Assembly (NCBI GenBank): GCA_963704825.1
Contig: CAVPHV010000017.1
Coordinates: 496,001-560,000, forward strand
Direction of reading: 5' to 3'
Length of the DNA stretch: 64,000 bases
Source: CAVPHV01 sp963704825
Lineage (GTDB): Bacteria > Actinomycetota > Acidimicrobiia > Spongiisociales > UBA5794
A program made the translations under genes and the position numbers. This document shows positions 56,942 through 64,000 of this stretch, in pieces. A model generated the notes under the pieces. That model saw only the letters and a program-made list of their open reading frames with translations. It did not search any database and had not been told where the DNA came from. Numbering within the stretch: the stretch's first letter is position 1; every line of letters begins with the position of its first letter.

Positions 56942-58174
56942 TTGAAGGTCCACGAGTACCAGGCCAAGGAGCTGATGAAGGCTCGCGGCATCGCCGTTCC
57001 GCTCGGGTATCCCGTCACCGACGTTGCCGGTGCCGTCGCCGCCGTCGGGGCCTTGGTCGAAGCGACGGGTAATCCGGTTGTGGTGGTCAAGTCGCAGATC
57101 CACGCCGGGGGGCGGGGCAAGGGGCGCTTCAAGGAGCATCCCGAGTTGGGCGGCGTCACCGTCGTCACCGACGGCATTGCCGGTGGTGTGGCGGCCGCCG
57201 AGGAGAAGGTGCGGGAACTCGCCGAGCAGATGTTGGGGTCGACCCTCGTGACGATTCAGACGGGGCCGGAAGGCAAGCAGGTCAACCGTCTCTACATCGA
57301 GCAGGGGATCGATATCGACCGTGAGCTGTACCTGTCAGTTCTGCTCGACCGGTCGACCAGCCGCAACATCGTGATGGCGTCGACCGAAGGCGGCACGGAG
57401 ATCGAGGTGGTAGCTGCCAAGACTCCCGAGAAGATTCTCAAAGAGGAGATCGACCCGGCGTTTGGGTTGCTCGGATTCCAGGCCAACCGCCTCGGTTCCG
57501 ACCTCGGGCTCCGGGGCGATGCACTCCGCAACGGCGTCAAGTTCTTCGTCGCGCTGGCTGAGGCTGCCGTCGATTGGGATGCCGACCTCATCGAGATCAA
57601 TCCGCTTGTGGTCACCACCGACGGCCGGGTCATGGCTCTCGATGGCAAGATGAGCTTCGAGGCCAACGCACTCTATCGCCACCCCGAAGTGGTCGAACTG
57701 CGTGATGTAAGCGAAGAGGATCCTGCCGAGATGGCGGCCGCCGAGCACGATCTGAGCTTCATCAAGCTCGATGGGACCATCGGCTGCATGGTCAACGGTG
57801 CCGGGCTGGCGATGGCCACTATGGACATCATCAAGTACGTCGGCGGAGAACCCGCCAACTTCCTCGACGTTGGTGGAGGCGCCACCGCAGAACGAGTGGC
57901 GGCTGCTTTCAAGATCATCACTCGGGACCCGAACGTTGAAGGCATCTTCGTGAACATCTTCGGCGGCATCATGCGGTGCGACACGATCGCGACCGGTGTC
58001 GTCGAGGCGGTAAAGGAAGTCGGCCTCGAGGTGCCGCTGGTGGTTCGCCTCGAAGGCACCAATGTGGAGTTGGGCAAACGGATCCTCGATGAGTCGGGAC
58101 TCGACCTCGTCAGCGCCACGGACATGAAGGACGGCGCCGAGAAGATCCTGCAGCTGACGGGAGGTGCGGCATGA
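56942..58174 (+). CDS. sucC: Succinate-CoA ligase subunit beta
   Basis: Beta subunit of succinyl-CoA synthetase in the TCA cycle (succinyl-CoA + NDP + Pi to succinate + CoA + NTP). The 410-residue protein has an ATP-grasp N-terminal half ([50 protein letters not shown]) and a C-terminal CoA-ligase domain ([28 protein letters not shown]). The start is TTG 56942 with AGGAGG 8 nt before it. Length slightly exceeds the E. coli protein. It overlaps sucD by 4 nt. Confidence 0.96.
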   Translation: MKVHEYQAKELMKARGIAVPLGYPVTDVAGAVAAVGALVEATGNPVVVVKSQIHAGGRGKGRFKEHPELGGVTVVTDGIAGGVAAAEEKVRELAEQMLGSTLVTIQTGPEGKQVNRLYIEQGIDIDRELYLSVLLDRSTSRNIVMASTEGGTEIEVVAAKTPEKILKEEIDPAFGLLGFQANRLGSDLGLRGDALRNGVKFFVALAEAAVDWDADLIEINPLVVTTDGRVMALDGKMSFEANALYRHPEVVELRDVSEEDPAEMAAAEHDLSFIKLDGTIGCMVNGAGLAMATMDIIKYVGGEPANFLDVGGGATAERVAAAFKIITRDPNVEGIFVNIFGGIMRCDTIATGVVEAVKEVGLEVPLVVRLEGTNVELGKRILDESGLDLVSATDMKDGAEKILQLTGGAA

Positions 58175-59097
58175 GCGTGCTCGTGGGGTTGGACACCAAA
58201 GTCCTCGTCCAGGGGATGGGCAAGACCGGCCGTTTCCACACCGACAAGGCGATTGCGTACGGGACCAAGATGGTTGGTGCGGTACATCCGTCACGCGCCG
58301 GCGAAGTCGAACGCTTCGAGGGCGAAACGGACCAATCGGGTGTGCCGGGCCGGCCGGACACCTACGAGGTCGACGTGCCGATTTACCGCTCGGTTTCCGA
58401 TGCCGTTGCCGGCACCGGAGCGACGGCTTCGGTGATCTACGTCCCGCCACCGTTTGCGGCCGACGCCATCATGGAGGCTGCTGATGCCGGGCTTGCCCTT
58501 GTCATCTGCGTCACCGAGGGCATTCCCGTGAGCGATATGGTGGTTGCCAAGCGGTACCTGCAAGGCCGAAAGACGCGGCTTGTCGGGCCCAACTGCCCCG
58601 GTGTCATTACGCCGGCGCAGTGCAAGATCGGAATCATGCCCGGGTACATTCACCAACCCGGGAAGATCGGCGTCGTCAGCCGCTCCGGAACCCTCACCTA
58701 CGAGGCGGTCCACCAACTCACCCTCAACGGTCTTGGCCAGACGACGGCGATTGGGATCGGCGGCGACCCGGTCAACGGCACCAACTTCGTTGACTGCCTC
58801 GACCTGTTCAATCAGGATCCCGCCACCGAGGGCGTCATCATGATCGGTGAGATCGGGGGCAGCGCCGAAGAGGAAGCCGCCGAGTGGATCACGGAGCACA
58901 TGACCAAGCCGGTGGCGTCCTTCATCGCCGGGACCACGGCACCGGCCGGAAAGCGGATGGGCCACGCCGGCGCCATCATTTCCGGTGGCAAGGGCACGGC
59001 AGCCGACAAGATCTCTGCCCTCAACGCTGCAGGCGTGGTCGTGGCCCCGACCCCAACCGACATGGGCCAAGCCATGTTGGAAGCCATGTCCGGGTAA
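58171..59097 (+). CDS. sucD: Succinate-CoA ligase subunit alpha
   Basis: CoA-binding alpha subunit carrying the phospho-histidine. The 308-residue protein has the N-terminal Rossmann CoA-binding domain ([20 protein letters not shown]) and the ligase domain with [33 protein letters not shown] and the active His in [12 protein letters not shown] near 262. ATG 58171 overlaps the sucC stop (ATGA). Standard length. A hairpin follows at the stop codon. Confidence 0.96.
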   Translation: MSVLVGLDTKVLVQGMGKTGRFHTDKAIAYGTKMVGAVHPSRAGEVERFEGETDQSGVPGRPDTYEVDVPIYRSVSDAVAGTGATASVIYVPPPFAADAIMEAADAGLALVICVTEGIPVSDMVVAKRYLQGRKTRLVGPNCPGVITPAQCKIGIMPGYIHQPGKIGVVSRSGTLTYEAVHQLTLNGLGQTTAIGIGGDPVNGTNFVDCLDLFNQDPATEGVIMIGEIGGSAEEEAAEWITEHMTKPVASFIAGTTAPAGKRMGHAGAIISGGKGTAADKISALNAAGVVVAPTPTDMGQAMLEAMSG

Positions 59098-59114
59098 CGC
59101 TTCGCCGCAGCGTT
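59096..59114 (+). terminator. Hairpin at the end of sucD
   Basis: AACGCT / AGCGTT, 6-bp arms with a 7-nt loop overlapping the stop codon. No T-run. The rest of the gap to 59332 holds no convincing gene. Confidence 0.4.
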
Positions 59115-59318
59115 CAGCCAGCTACGCGGCGGGCCTAGTTTGCCGCAGCGTTCGAGTTCTGTTCGTCCTCGGACTCTGCTTCCTGCGGGGATTGCTGCTT
59201 CGGCCCTGGCGCGGTCTGGGCTTCAGCTCCGGTTGGCCGCGTGGGACGCCAATCGCCGAACGCGGGGCAGGGAGCTGGCTCCCGTGAACCGCGTTGTCCG
59301 GTTGACCCCAACCGGCCG

Positions 59319-59324
59319 TAGCAT
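59319..59324 (+). promoter_or_regulatory. -10 box of the depolymerase-like gene (leaderless)
   Basis: TAGCAT, 8 nt before ATG 59333. Confidence 0.45.
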
Positions 59325-59332
59325 CAACGGCC

Positions 59333-60322
59333 ATGACCGCTCGTGTCCTCCTCACCATCTCGGTGGTCGCCCTGCTCGTTGCGGCGTGTTCGGGCGACGA
59401 CCCTGCCGCGGGCGGCCCTGCGGCCGCCATCGTCGACACGACATCGACCTCCACCGCGGTGAGCCCGACCACGACAACGACCAACTCCTCCACGACAACC
59501 ACAACGACGACCACGACGACGATGCCGCCGCCGGAGGCGACCACCGAGTTCGTCGATATCGATGTTGCCGGCGAAACCCGAAGCTTTCTCCTGCATGTGC
59601 CTGAGGGACTTCCCGGCGGGGCGGCCTATCCGCTTGTGCTCGACTTCCACGGCCTCACCGCAGGCCCGGAGTCCCAGAACGATCTGAGTGGGATGTCGAA
59701 CAAGGCCGACGAGGAGGGCTTCATCGTGGCAACGCCGCGCGCCAGCGGAATCGGCTCATCATGGGGCCTTCTGCCGGGCCGCCCCGAGACGGAAGCCGAC
59801 ATCGAGTTTGCCCTCGCCATCGTTGCCGACGTCGCTGAGCGAGTGCCGGTCGACGCCTCCCGGGTGTATGCCACCGGTTTCTCCAATGGTGGTGGATTCG
59901 CCAATCGCCTCGCCTGTGACGAGGCGGGAACGTTTGCGGCGATCGGCTCCGTGTCGGGCGCCTACCCGTCCTATGACGACTGCGAAAACTCCGAACCCGT
60001 CCCTGTGATTGCCTTTCACGGCTCCGACGACTTTGTCGTGCCCTTTGGTGGTCTCGGTGGCTTCTTCCCCGCGATTACGGACTGGGCAGCCGCATGGGCC
60101 GACCGCAACGGCTGTACCGAGGATCCGCAACAGCAACGGGTCACCGACGACGTCATTCGCGTCTCGTGGGGAAGCTGTCCCGCCGGCGCTGAGGTCGAGC
60201 TCTACGCCATTGACGGCGGCGCCCACGGCTGGCCCGGCTCGACCGCTGCCCCCATCCTGCTCAACAGCACCGACACCATCTCAGCCACCGACCTCATCTG
60301 GGACTTCTTCGCAAGTAGCTGA
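59333..60322 (+). CDS. Secreted polyhydroxybutyrate depolymerase/feruloyl-esterase-like lipoprotein
   Basis: The 329-residue protein has a lipoprotein signal (VLLTISVVALLV, lipobox VAAC), a Thr-rich linker with a run of ten Thr, and an LpqC-type alpha/beta hydrolase domain. Oxyanion region is LDFHGLTAGP, nucleophile GFSNGG near residue 184, acid in HGSDDFVVP near 230 and His in GGAHGWPG near 303. It should be anchored on the cell surface and hydrolyse polyester, acetyl-xylan or feruloyl esters; the choice cannot be made from sequence. The strongly repetitive codons of the linker produce long spurious frames on the other strand. Confidence 0.87.
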   Translation: MTARVLLTISVVALLVAACSGDDPAAGGPAAAIVDTTSTSTAVSPTTTTTNSSTTTTTTTTTTMPPPEATTEFVDIDVAGETRSFLLHVPEGLPGGAAYPLVLDFHGLTAGPESQNDLSGMSNKADEEGFIVATPRASGIGSSWGLLPGRPETEADIEFALAIVADVAERVPVDASRVYATGFSNGGGFANRLACDEAGTFAAIGSVSGAYPSYDDCENSEPVPVIAFHGSDDFVVPFGGLGGFFPAITDWAAAWADRNGCTEDPQQQRVTDDVIRVSWGSCPAGAEVELYAIDGGAHGWPGSTAAPILLNSTDTISATDLIWDFFASS

Positions 60323-60336
60323 AGTTGGGGAGCGTG

Positions 60337-60355
60337 AGACGCCTGACCGGCGTCT
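60337..60355 (+). terminator. Hairpin after the depolymerase-like gene
   Basis: AGACGCC / GGCGTCT stem with a TGACC loop, followed by GTCTTG, 15 nt after the stop. Confidence 0.5.
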
Positions 60356-60504
60356 GTCTTGCGCGGCTTGGTACCGGGTGCCGGGTACCAGCCAGAGGCT
60401 GGGGGGACGGCAGAGCGTTCAGCGACTGAACCCCGGCACCTGGCATTCGGTCTCTCCATGAAGAGACGGGCGCAGCTGTCGACGAGCGAACTGCCGCGAG
60501 GTTC

Positions 60505-60510
60505 TATCCT
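60505..60510 (+). promoter_or_regulatory. -10 box of purN (leaderless)
   Basis: TATCCT, 8 nt before ATG 60519. Confidence 0.5.
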
Positions 60511-60518
60511 CGGCGGCG

Positions 60519-61148
60519 ATGACGGACTTTGCCGAGGGCTTTCCGATTGCGGTGCTGGTGTCGGGAAGCGGCACCAATCTGCAGGCGCTGATCGATGCGT
60601 CCTCCGCTCCCGACCATTCCGCTCGGATCGTGGTCGTGATCTCGGATCGACCCGGGGTACGCGCGCTGGAGCGGGCTGCGGGCGCCGGTATCCCGACCGA
60701 GATCGTTTCCTGGAAAAGAGCGACCGATCGGGAGTCGTTCACCAGCGACCTCTGCGATGCGGCAGAGCGACATGGGGCGCGAGCCCTGGTGCTGGCCGGG
60801 TTCATGCGCATCCTCGCTCCCAACGCGATGAAGCGTTATCCGAGCGGCATCATCAACACCCACCCCGCCCTCTTGCCTGCCTTCCCGGGGGCGCACGCCG
60901 TACCACAAGCGCTGGCTCACGGGGTCAAGCTGACCGGGGTGACCATCCACTTTGTGGATGAGGAGGTGGACCATGGTCCGATCATCTATCAGGAAGCCGT
61001 GCCGGTTGAGCCCGGCGACACCGAAGACCAACTGCAGGCTCGGATTCAGGCAGTAGAGCATCGGGCGTATCCGATGGTGGTCGACGCCTTCTGCGGCGAC
61101 CGGCTCAGTATCAAAGGGCGCACGGTCGACTGGAAGGGGGCACCGTGA
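60519..61148 (+). CDS. purN: Phosphoribosylglycinamide formyltransferase
   Basis: Transfers the formyl group from 10-formyl-tetrahydrofolate to GAR, the third step of purine synthesis. The 209-residue protein has the GAR-binding loop VLVSGSGTNLQALI and the catalytic signature (INTHPALLPAFPG near 113, with His; TGVTIHFVDEEVDHGPII with catalytic Asp). ATG 60519 follows TATCCT by 8 nt. It overlaps purH by 4 nt, and folD follows, so the operon couples purine synthesis with supply of its folate cofactor. Confidence 0.96.
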   Translation: MTDFAEGFPIAVLVSGSGTNLQALIDASSAPDHSARIVVVISDRPGVRALERAAGAGIPTEIVSWKRATDRESFTSDLCDAAERHGARALVLAGFMRILAPNAMKRYPSGIINTHPALLPAFPGAHAVPQALAHGVKLTGVTIHFVDEEVDHGPIIYQEAVPVEPGDTEDQLQARIQAVEHRAYPMVVDAFCGDRLSIKGRTVDWKGAP

Positions 61149-62695
61149 ACGACCTGCACGTGGAGCGAGCGCTCATCTCGGTGTGGGACAAGACCGGGCT
61201 GCTGCCGTTCGCCCGCCGCCTGGTTGACGCCGGTGTCGAGATCGTCTCATCGGGAGGAACAGCCCGATCCCTCGAGGACGCTCGGATACCGGTGACCCGT
61301 GTGACCGATGTGACCGGAGCACCCGAGATTCTGGGGGGCCGGGTCAAAACGCTGCACCCCAAGATTCACGGTGGGATCCTCGCCGACCTCGGCGAGGCCT
61401 CCCACCAGGCTGAGTTGGCGGCCAACGACATCGCGCCATTCCAATTGGTCGTCGTCAATCTCTACCCGTTCGAGCAAACCGTTGCCGCACCCGATGTCGC
61501 CGCAGCCGACGCCATCGAGAAGATCGACATCGGCGGCCCCGCATTGGTGCGAGCAGCTGCGAAGAATCATATGTGGGTGGGGATCGTCACCGACCCTGCG
61601 CAGTACGACGACGTGATCGCCGAAGTCGAAACCACCGGACTCACGCCGGAACTCCGCCGCCGCTTGGCCGCCGCGGCATTCTTCCGAACCGCCGCCTACG
61701 ACGCTGCCATCGTTGGTTGGTTTGACCATGATGCCGAGCTACCGAGCCGCCTGGTGCTGCCGCTGTTGCGCCGTGAAGAGTTGCGCTACGGCGAGAATCC
61801 GCAGCAGGCCGCCGCCATCTACGAGCGTGTCGGCGGAAACGCCTGGTGGCGGCAGGCCCGTCAGATCCAGGGGAAGGAGATGTCGTTCAACAACTATGCC
61901 GATGTCGAGGCGGCTTGGCGGCTCGTCAACGAGTTTGCCGTCGAGCCTGCCGCAGTCATCGTCAAGCACACCAATGCCTGCGGCGCCGCCGTTTGCGATT
62001 CACCAGCGAGCGCGTTCCAGCGGGCCTGGGACTGTGACCCGCTTTCAGCCTTCGGGAGTGTGGTCGCGCTGAACCGCCCGCTCGATGTCGCCACGGCCGA
62101 GGCCATCACCGCCTACTTCGTCGAGGTGGTGATTGTCCCGGACGTCGAGGACGACGCTCTGGCCGTGATGGGCACAAAACGCAACCTGCGTTTGCTGGCT
62201 GCGCCGGTTCCCGGCGGTCGCGATCTCGATCTGCGGCGAATCGAGGACGGGTTTCTCGTGCAAGTGCGAGATGCGGTCGGCATCGATGAGGCTTCCTCGC
62301 AGCTGCCCTTGGGATGGGAAATCGTTGCCGGCGGCCCACTGTCGAGCGGGCTCCTCGCCGAACTCGAATTCGCCTGGACGGTCGTTGCCCACACCAAATC
62401 AAATGCCATAGTGATCTCCCAGAACCGGGCCGCCGTCGGGGTCGGCGCCGGCGACCAAAGCCGCGTCGGCGCTGCCGAACGAGCCGTGGTGCGCGCCGGC
62501 GAGCGTGCCCAAGGCGGCGTGGCGGCGAGCGACGCCTTCCTCCCGTTCCGCGACGGACTCGATACGCTGGCGGACGCCGGGGTGATCGCCCTGGTCCAAC
62601 CGGGGGGCTCGAAGCGAGACGACGAGGTCGTCGCAGCAGCCCGGGAGCGTGGGATGACGCTGGTCCTCACCGGCAGGAGGCATTTCCGACATTGA
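61145..62695 (+). CDS. purH: Bifunctional AICAR formyltransferase/IMP cyclohydrolase
   Basis: Catalyses the last two steps to IMP. The 516-residue protein has an N-terminal MGS-like cyclohydrolase domain (about 1-130; ALISVWDKTGLLPFAR, SSGGTA, GGRVKTLHPKIHGGIL) and a C-terminal AICAR transformylase domain (RYGENPQQAA, MSFNNYADVEAAW). The catalytic motif reads VKHTNACGA, with Ala where most members have Pro. It ends TGRRHFRH. The start is GTG 61145 with GTGA overlap to purN. Its stop overlaps the folD TTG by 3 nt. Confidence 0.96.
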   Translation: MNDLHVERALISVWDKTGLLPFARRLVDAGVEIVSSGGTARSLEDARIPVTRVTDVTGAPEILGGRVKTLHPKIHGGILADLGEASHQAELAANDIAPFQLVVVNLYPFEQTVAAPDVAAADAIEKIDIGGPALVRAAAKNHMWVGIVTDPAQYDDVIAEVETTGLTPELRRRLAAAAFFRTAAYDAAIVGWFDHDAELPSRLVLPLLRREELRYGENPQQAAAIYERVGGNAWWRQARQIQGKEMSFNNYADVEAAWRLVNEFAVEPAAVIVKHTNACGAAVCDSPASAFQRAWDCDPLSAFGSVVALNRPLDVATAEAITAYFVEVVIVPDVEDDALAVMGTKRNLRLLAAPVPGGRDLDLRRIEDGFLVQVRDAVGIDEASSQLPLGWEIVAGGPLSSGLLAELEFAWTVVAHTKSNAIVISQNRAAVGVGAGDQSRVGAAERAVVRAGERAQGGVAASDAFLPFRDGLDTLADAGVIALVQPGGSKRDDEVVAAARERGMTLVLTGRRHFRH

Positions 62696-63552
62696 GCGCC
62701 CAGATCCTTTCGGGGACGGAAGTCGCCGCGGCGGTCCAGGCTGACGTCGCCGACCGGGTCGCGGCCTTGGCGGCCCGCGGCAAGAGCGTCGGTCTGGCCA
62801 CCGTGATGGCCGGTGACGACCCGGGATCTTCCATCTACGTGCGCAACAAGCACCGAGCGGCCGACCTCGCTGGGATGCTGTCCTTTGACCACCACCTGCC
62901 CGCCGATGCCTCCCAAGACCATGTTGAGGGTCTGATCATGGCGCTCAACGCCGACCCCACCGTCGATGGCATGATCGTCCAGCTTCCCCTCCCCGAAGGG
63001 CTGAACGGCAATCTGGCCGTGCAGACCGTTGACCCCGCCAAGGACGCCGACGGTCTTCACCCCTACAACCTCGGGTTGCTGTTGCTCGGCCGGCCCGGTC
63101 CTCGCCCGGCGACGCCGACCGGCATCATGCGAATCCTCGAGCACTACGGTCTCGCCGTGAGCGGCAGCTTCGCCGTGGTGGTTGGCCGCTCCTTTCTCGT
63201 CGGCAGGCCGCTGGCGCTGATGCTTGGGGCCAAAGGGGTCGACGCCACGGTCGTGCAGGCACACTCGCGCACCCCGGACCTCCACGATCTCATGCGCACC
63301 GCTGATCTCCTCGTGGTTGCCGTCGGTCAGCCCGAAATGGTGCGAGGCGAGGACGTGAAACCCGGCGCCGTCGTCATCGACGTCGGTATCAACCGCACCG
63401 AGGCTGGCCTCGTCGGTGATGTCGACTTTGCGTCGGTGTCCGAGGTTGCCGGCTATCTCACCCCCGTACCCGGGGGAGTGGGCCCGATGACCATCGCCTC
63501 TCTGCTGACCAACACCGTGGCGGCTGCGGAGCGAGCGATCGGTCTGGGCTGA
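62692..63552 (+). CDS. folD: Methylenetetrahydrofolate dehydrogenase/cyclohydrolase
   Basis: Bifunctional enzyme that makes 10-formyl-THF, the donor for PurN and PurH. The 286-residue protein shows YVRNKHRAADLAG (catalytic Lys region), VQLPLPEG, KDADGLHPYN, NADP-site VVVGRSFLVGRPLALML and PGGVGPMTIASLL. The start is TTG 62692, overlapping the purH stop, with AGGAGG about 10 nt upstream; the longer open frame upstream reads purH out of frame. It is the third gene of the purN-purH-folD operon. Confidence 0.95.
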   Translation: MSAQILSGTEVAAAVQADVADRVAALAARGKSVGLATVMAGDDPGSSIYVRNKHRAADLAGMLSFDHHLPADASQDHVEGLIMALNADPTVDGMIVQLPLPEGLNGNLAVQTVDPAKDADGLHPYNLGLLLLGRPGPRPATPTGIMRILEHYGLAVSGSFAVVVGRSFLVGRPLALMLGAKGVDATVVQAHSRTPDLHDLMRTADLLVVAVGQPEMVRGEDVKPGAVVIDVGINRTEAGLVGDVDFASVSEVAGYLTPVPGGVGPMTIASLLTNTVAAAERAIGLG

Positions 63553-63679
63553 CCATCGATCTCCCGCTCCTCGACAAGCGGTGGTTGCGACGGCCGCTCG
63601 ACCGTGGTTGGATCGGAGCGGACCGAGGCACTCGACAACGCAATCAGCGTTTGGGGAGGTTGACGCGGCTCGGGGCCGG

Positions 63680-63685
63680 TAGGAT
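63680..63685 (+). promoter_or_regulatory. Possible -10 box of icd
   Basis: TAGGAT; a TTGACG at 63660-63665 lies 14 nt upstream, a short spacing. The transcript would have a leader of about 55 nt. The rest of the gap 63553-63746 is unremarkable. Confidence 0.35.
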
Positions 63686-63746
63686 CCAGCCGGTCCACAC
63701 CTCACCACTGCTGATGCCGCCGCGGCGGCAATGAAGGAGCTGACGC

Positions 63747-64000
63747 ATGGCGACGCCGATCACGATGGGCCCCGACGGTCTCCAGGTACCCGACGATCCG
63801 ATCATCCCGTTCATCGAGGGCGATGGGATCGGTCCCGACATCTGGCGGGCCGCACAACGCGTGTTCGATGCGGCCGTCGATCGCGCCTATGGCGGGACCC
63901 GGTCGGTGGCGTGGACAGAGGTTCTCGCCGGCCAGAAGGCATTCGATCAGACCGGCCAGTGGCTTCCTGAAGAGACTATCGAGATGTTCCGCACCCATTT
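63747..64000 (+). CDS. icd: Isocitrate dehydrogenase, 3'-truncated by the window edge
   Basis: The first 84 residues of a bacterial NADP-type isocitrate dehydrogenase are visible (isocitrate to 2-oxoglutarate and CO2). They include the N-terminal [15 protein letters not shown], then the conserved AYGG region, [11 protein letters not shown] and [16 protein letters not shown] 63747 has AAGGAG 8 nt upstream. The catalytic residues lie beyond the window. A related decarboxylating dehydrogenase cannot be fully excluded from this part alone. Confidence 0.85.
   Translation, partial: MATPITMGPDGLQVPDDPIIPFIEGDGIGPDIWRAAQRVFDAAVDRAYGGTRSVAWTEVLAGQKAFDQTGQWLPEETIEMFRTH

Noticed and set aside
59122..59544. 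Valine-run frame on the minus strand
   Set aside because: The poly-Val stretch is the complement of the Thr-rich linker codons of the depolymerase-like lipoprotein.
62113..63708. 531-codon minus-strand frame
   Set aside because: Antisense to purH and folD, both of which have complete motif sets.
1..64000. tRNA, rRNA, transposase, integrase or phage genes
   Set aside because: The larger intergenic gaps were read for tRNA T-loop signatures and the coding set for mobile-element proteins; none was found. Very degenerate remnants could be missed by eye.

Overview
The window is a high-GC (estimated mid-60s percent), gene-dense chromosomal segment of an actinomycete. Several things point to Actinomycetota, and probably to a free-living lineage near Acidimicrobiia: frequent GTG and TTG starts, an AfsR-type SARP regulator, the GuaB3-GuaA pair, a GroEL with a Gly/His/Met tail, lipoproteins with Thr-rich linkers after the lipobox, and the order pcrA ... 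sucC-sucD ... purN-purH-folD-icd. The class is inferred; no rRNA or tRNA gene is visible to confirm it. There is no phage, transposase, integrase or CRISPR array.

Layout. 1-2.6 kb: 3' part of groEL, a hairpin and tandem-repeat spacer, then plsC. 2.6-8.5 kb (minus): a drug/antibiotic-type ABC exporter (ATPase plus two ABC-2 permeases), a lone E2-type acyltransferase domain overlapping an alpha/beta hydrolase, a 54-residue membrane protein and a small lipoprotein. 8.6-11.5 kb: AfsR-like regulator. 11.6-20.2 kb: single metabolic and housekeeping genes (GNAT, Nudix, aromatic amino acid decarboxylase, S9 peptidase, CDF metal exporter, YceH, tautomerase, Nfu_N-HEAT protein, lipoprotein). 20.3-22.0 kb: cimA behind a leader-peptide attenuator. 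22.1-26.0 kb: oxidoreductase, GlcG-like protein, lipoprotein, MFS transporter.

26.2-41.1 kb is a carbohydrate/acid-sugar block. SLC13 transporter, sensor kinase, receiver, SDR, FAH-type hydrolase, SDR and a Gfo/Idh/MocA oxidoreductase are chained almost entirely by 4-nt overlaps. Facing them are xylulokinase and an Asp/Glu racemase. A xylose-type ABC importer and an FG-GAP/UnbV lipoprotein follow. The domain make-up suggests uptake and non-phosphorylative oxidation of a deoxy-sugar acid (L-fuconate or L-rhamnonate type) beside a pentose route. 41.2-43.3 kb: a second ABC-2 exporter. 43.3-44.4 kb: trpS behind a Trp-codon leader peptide and terminator. 44.5-48.6 kb: esterase, guaB3, guaA. 48.7-53.5 kb: a CheA-CheY-like hybrid kinase without chemotaxis neighbours, then pcrA. 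53.7-56.1 kb: ECF sigma factor, membrane-anchored seven-bladed WD40 protein and lipoprotein, with an inverted 48-bp repeat on each side. 56.4-64 kb: small methylmalonyl-CoA mutase subunit, sucCD, a secreted depolymerase-like esterase, purN-purH-folD and the start of icd.

Most independently transcribed genes have a TANNNT or xATACT -10 box only 6-9 nt before the start codon and no ribosome-binding site. Leaderless transcription therefore looks like the default here. Genes inside operons use 1-4 nt overlaps or Shine-Dalgarno sites. The two amino-acid-responsive leaders (cimA, trpS) combine a leaderless mini-ORF with a downstream terminator.
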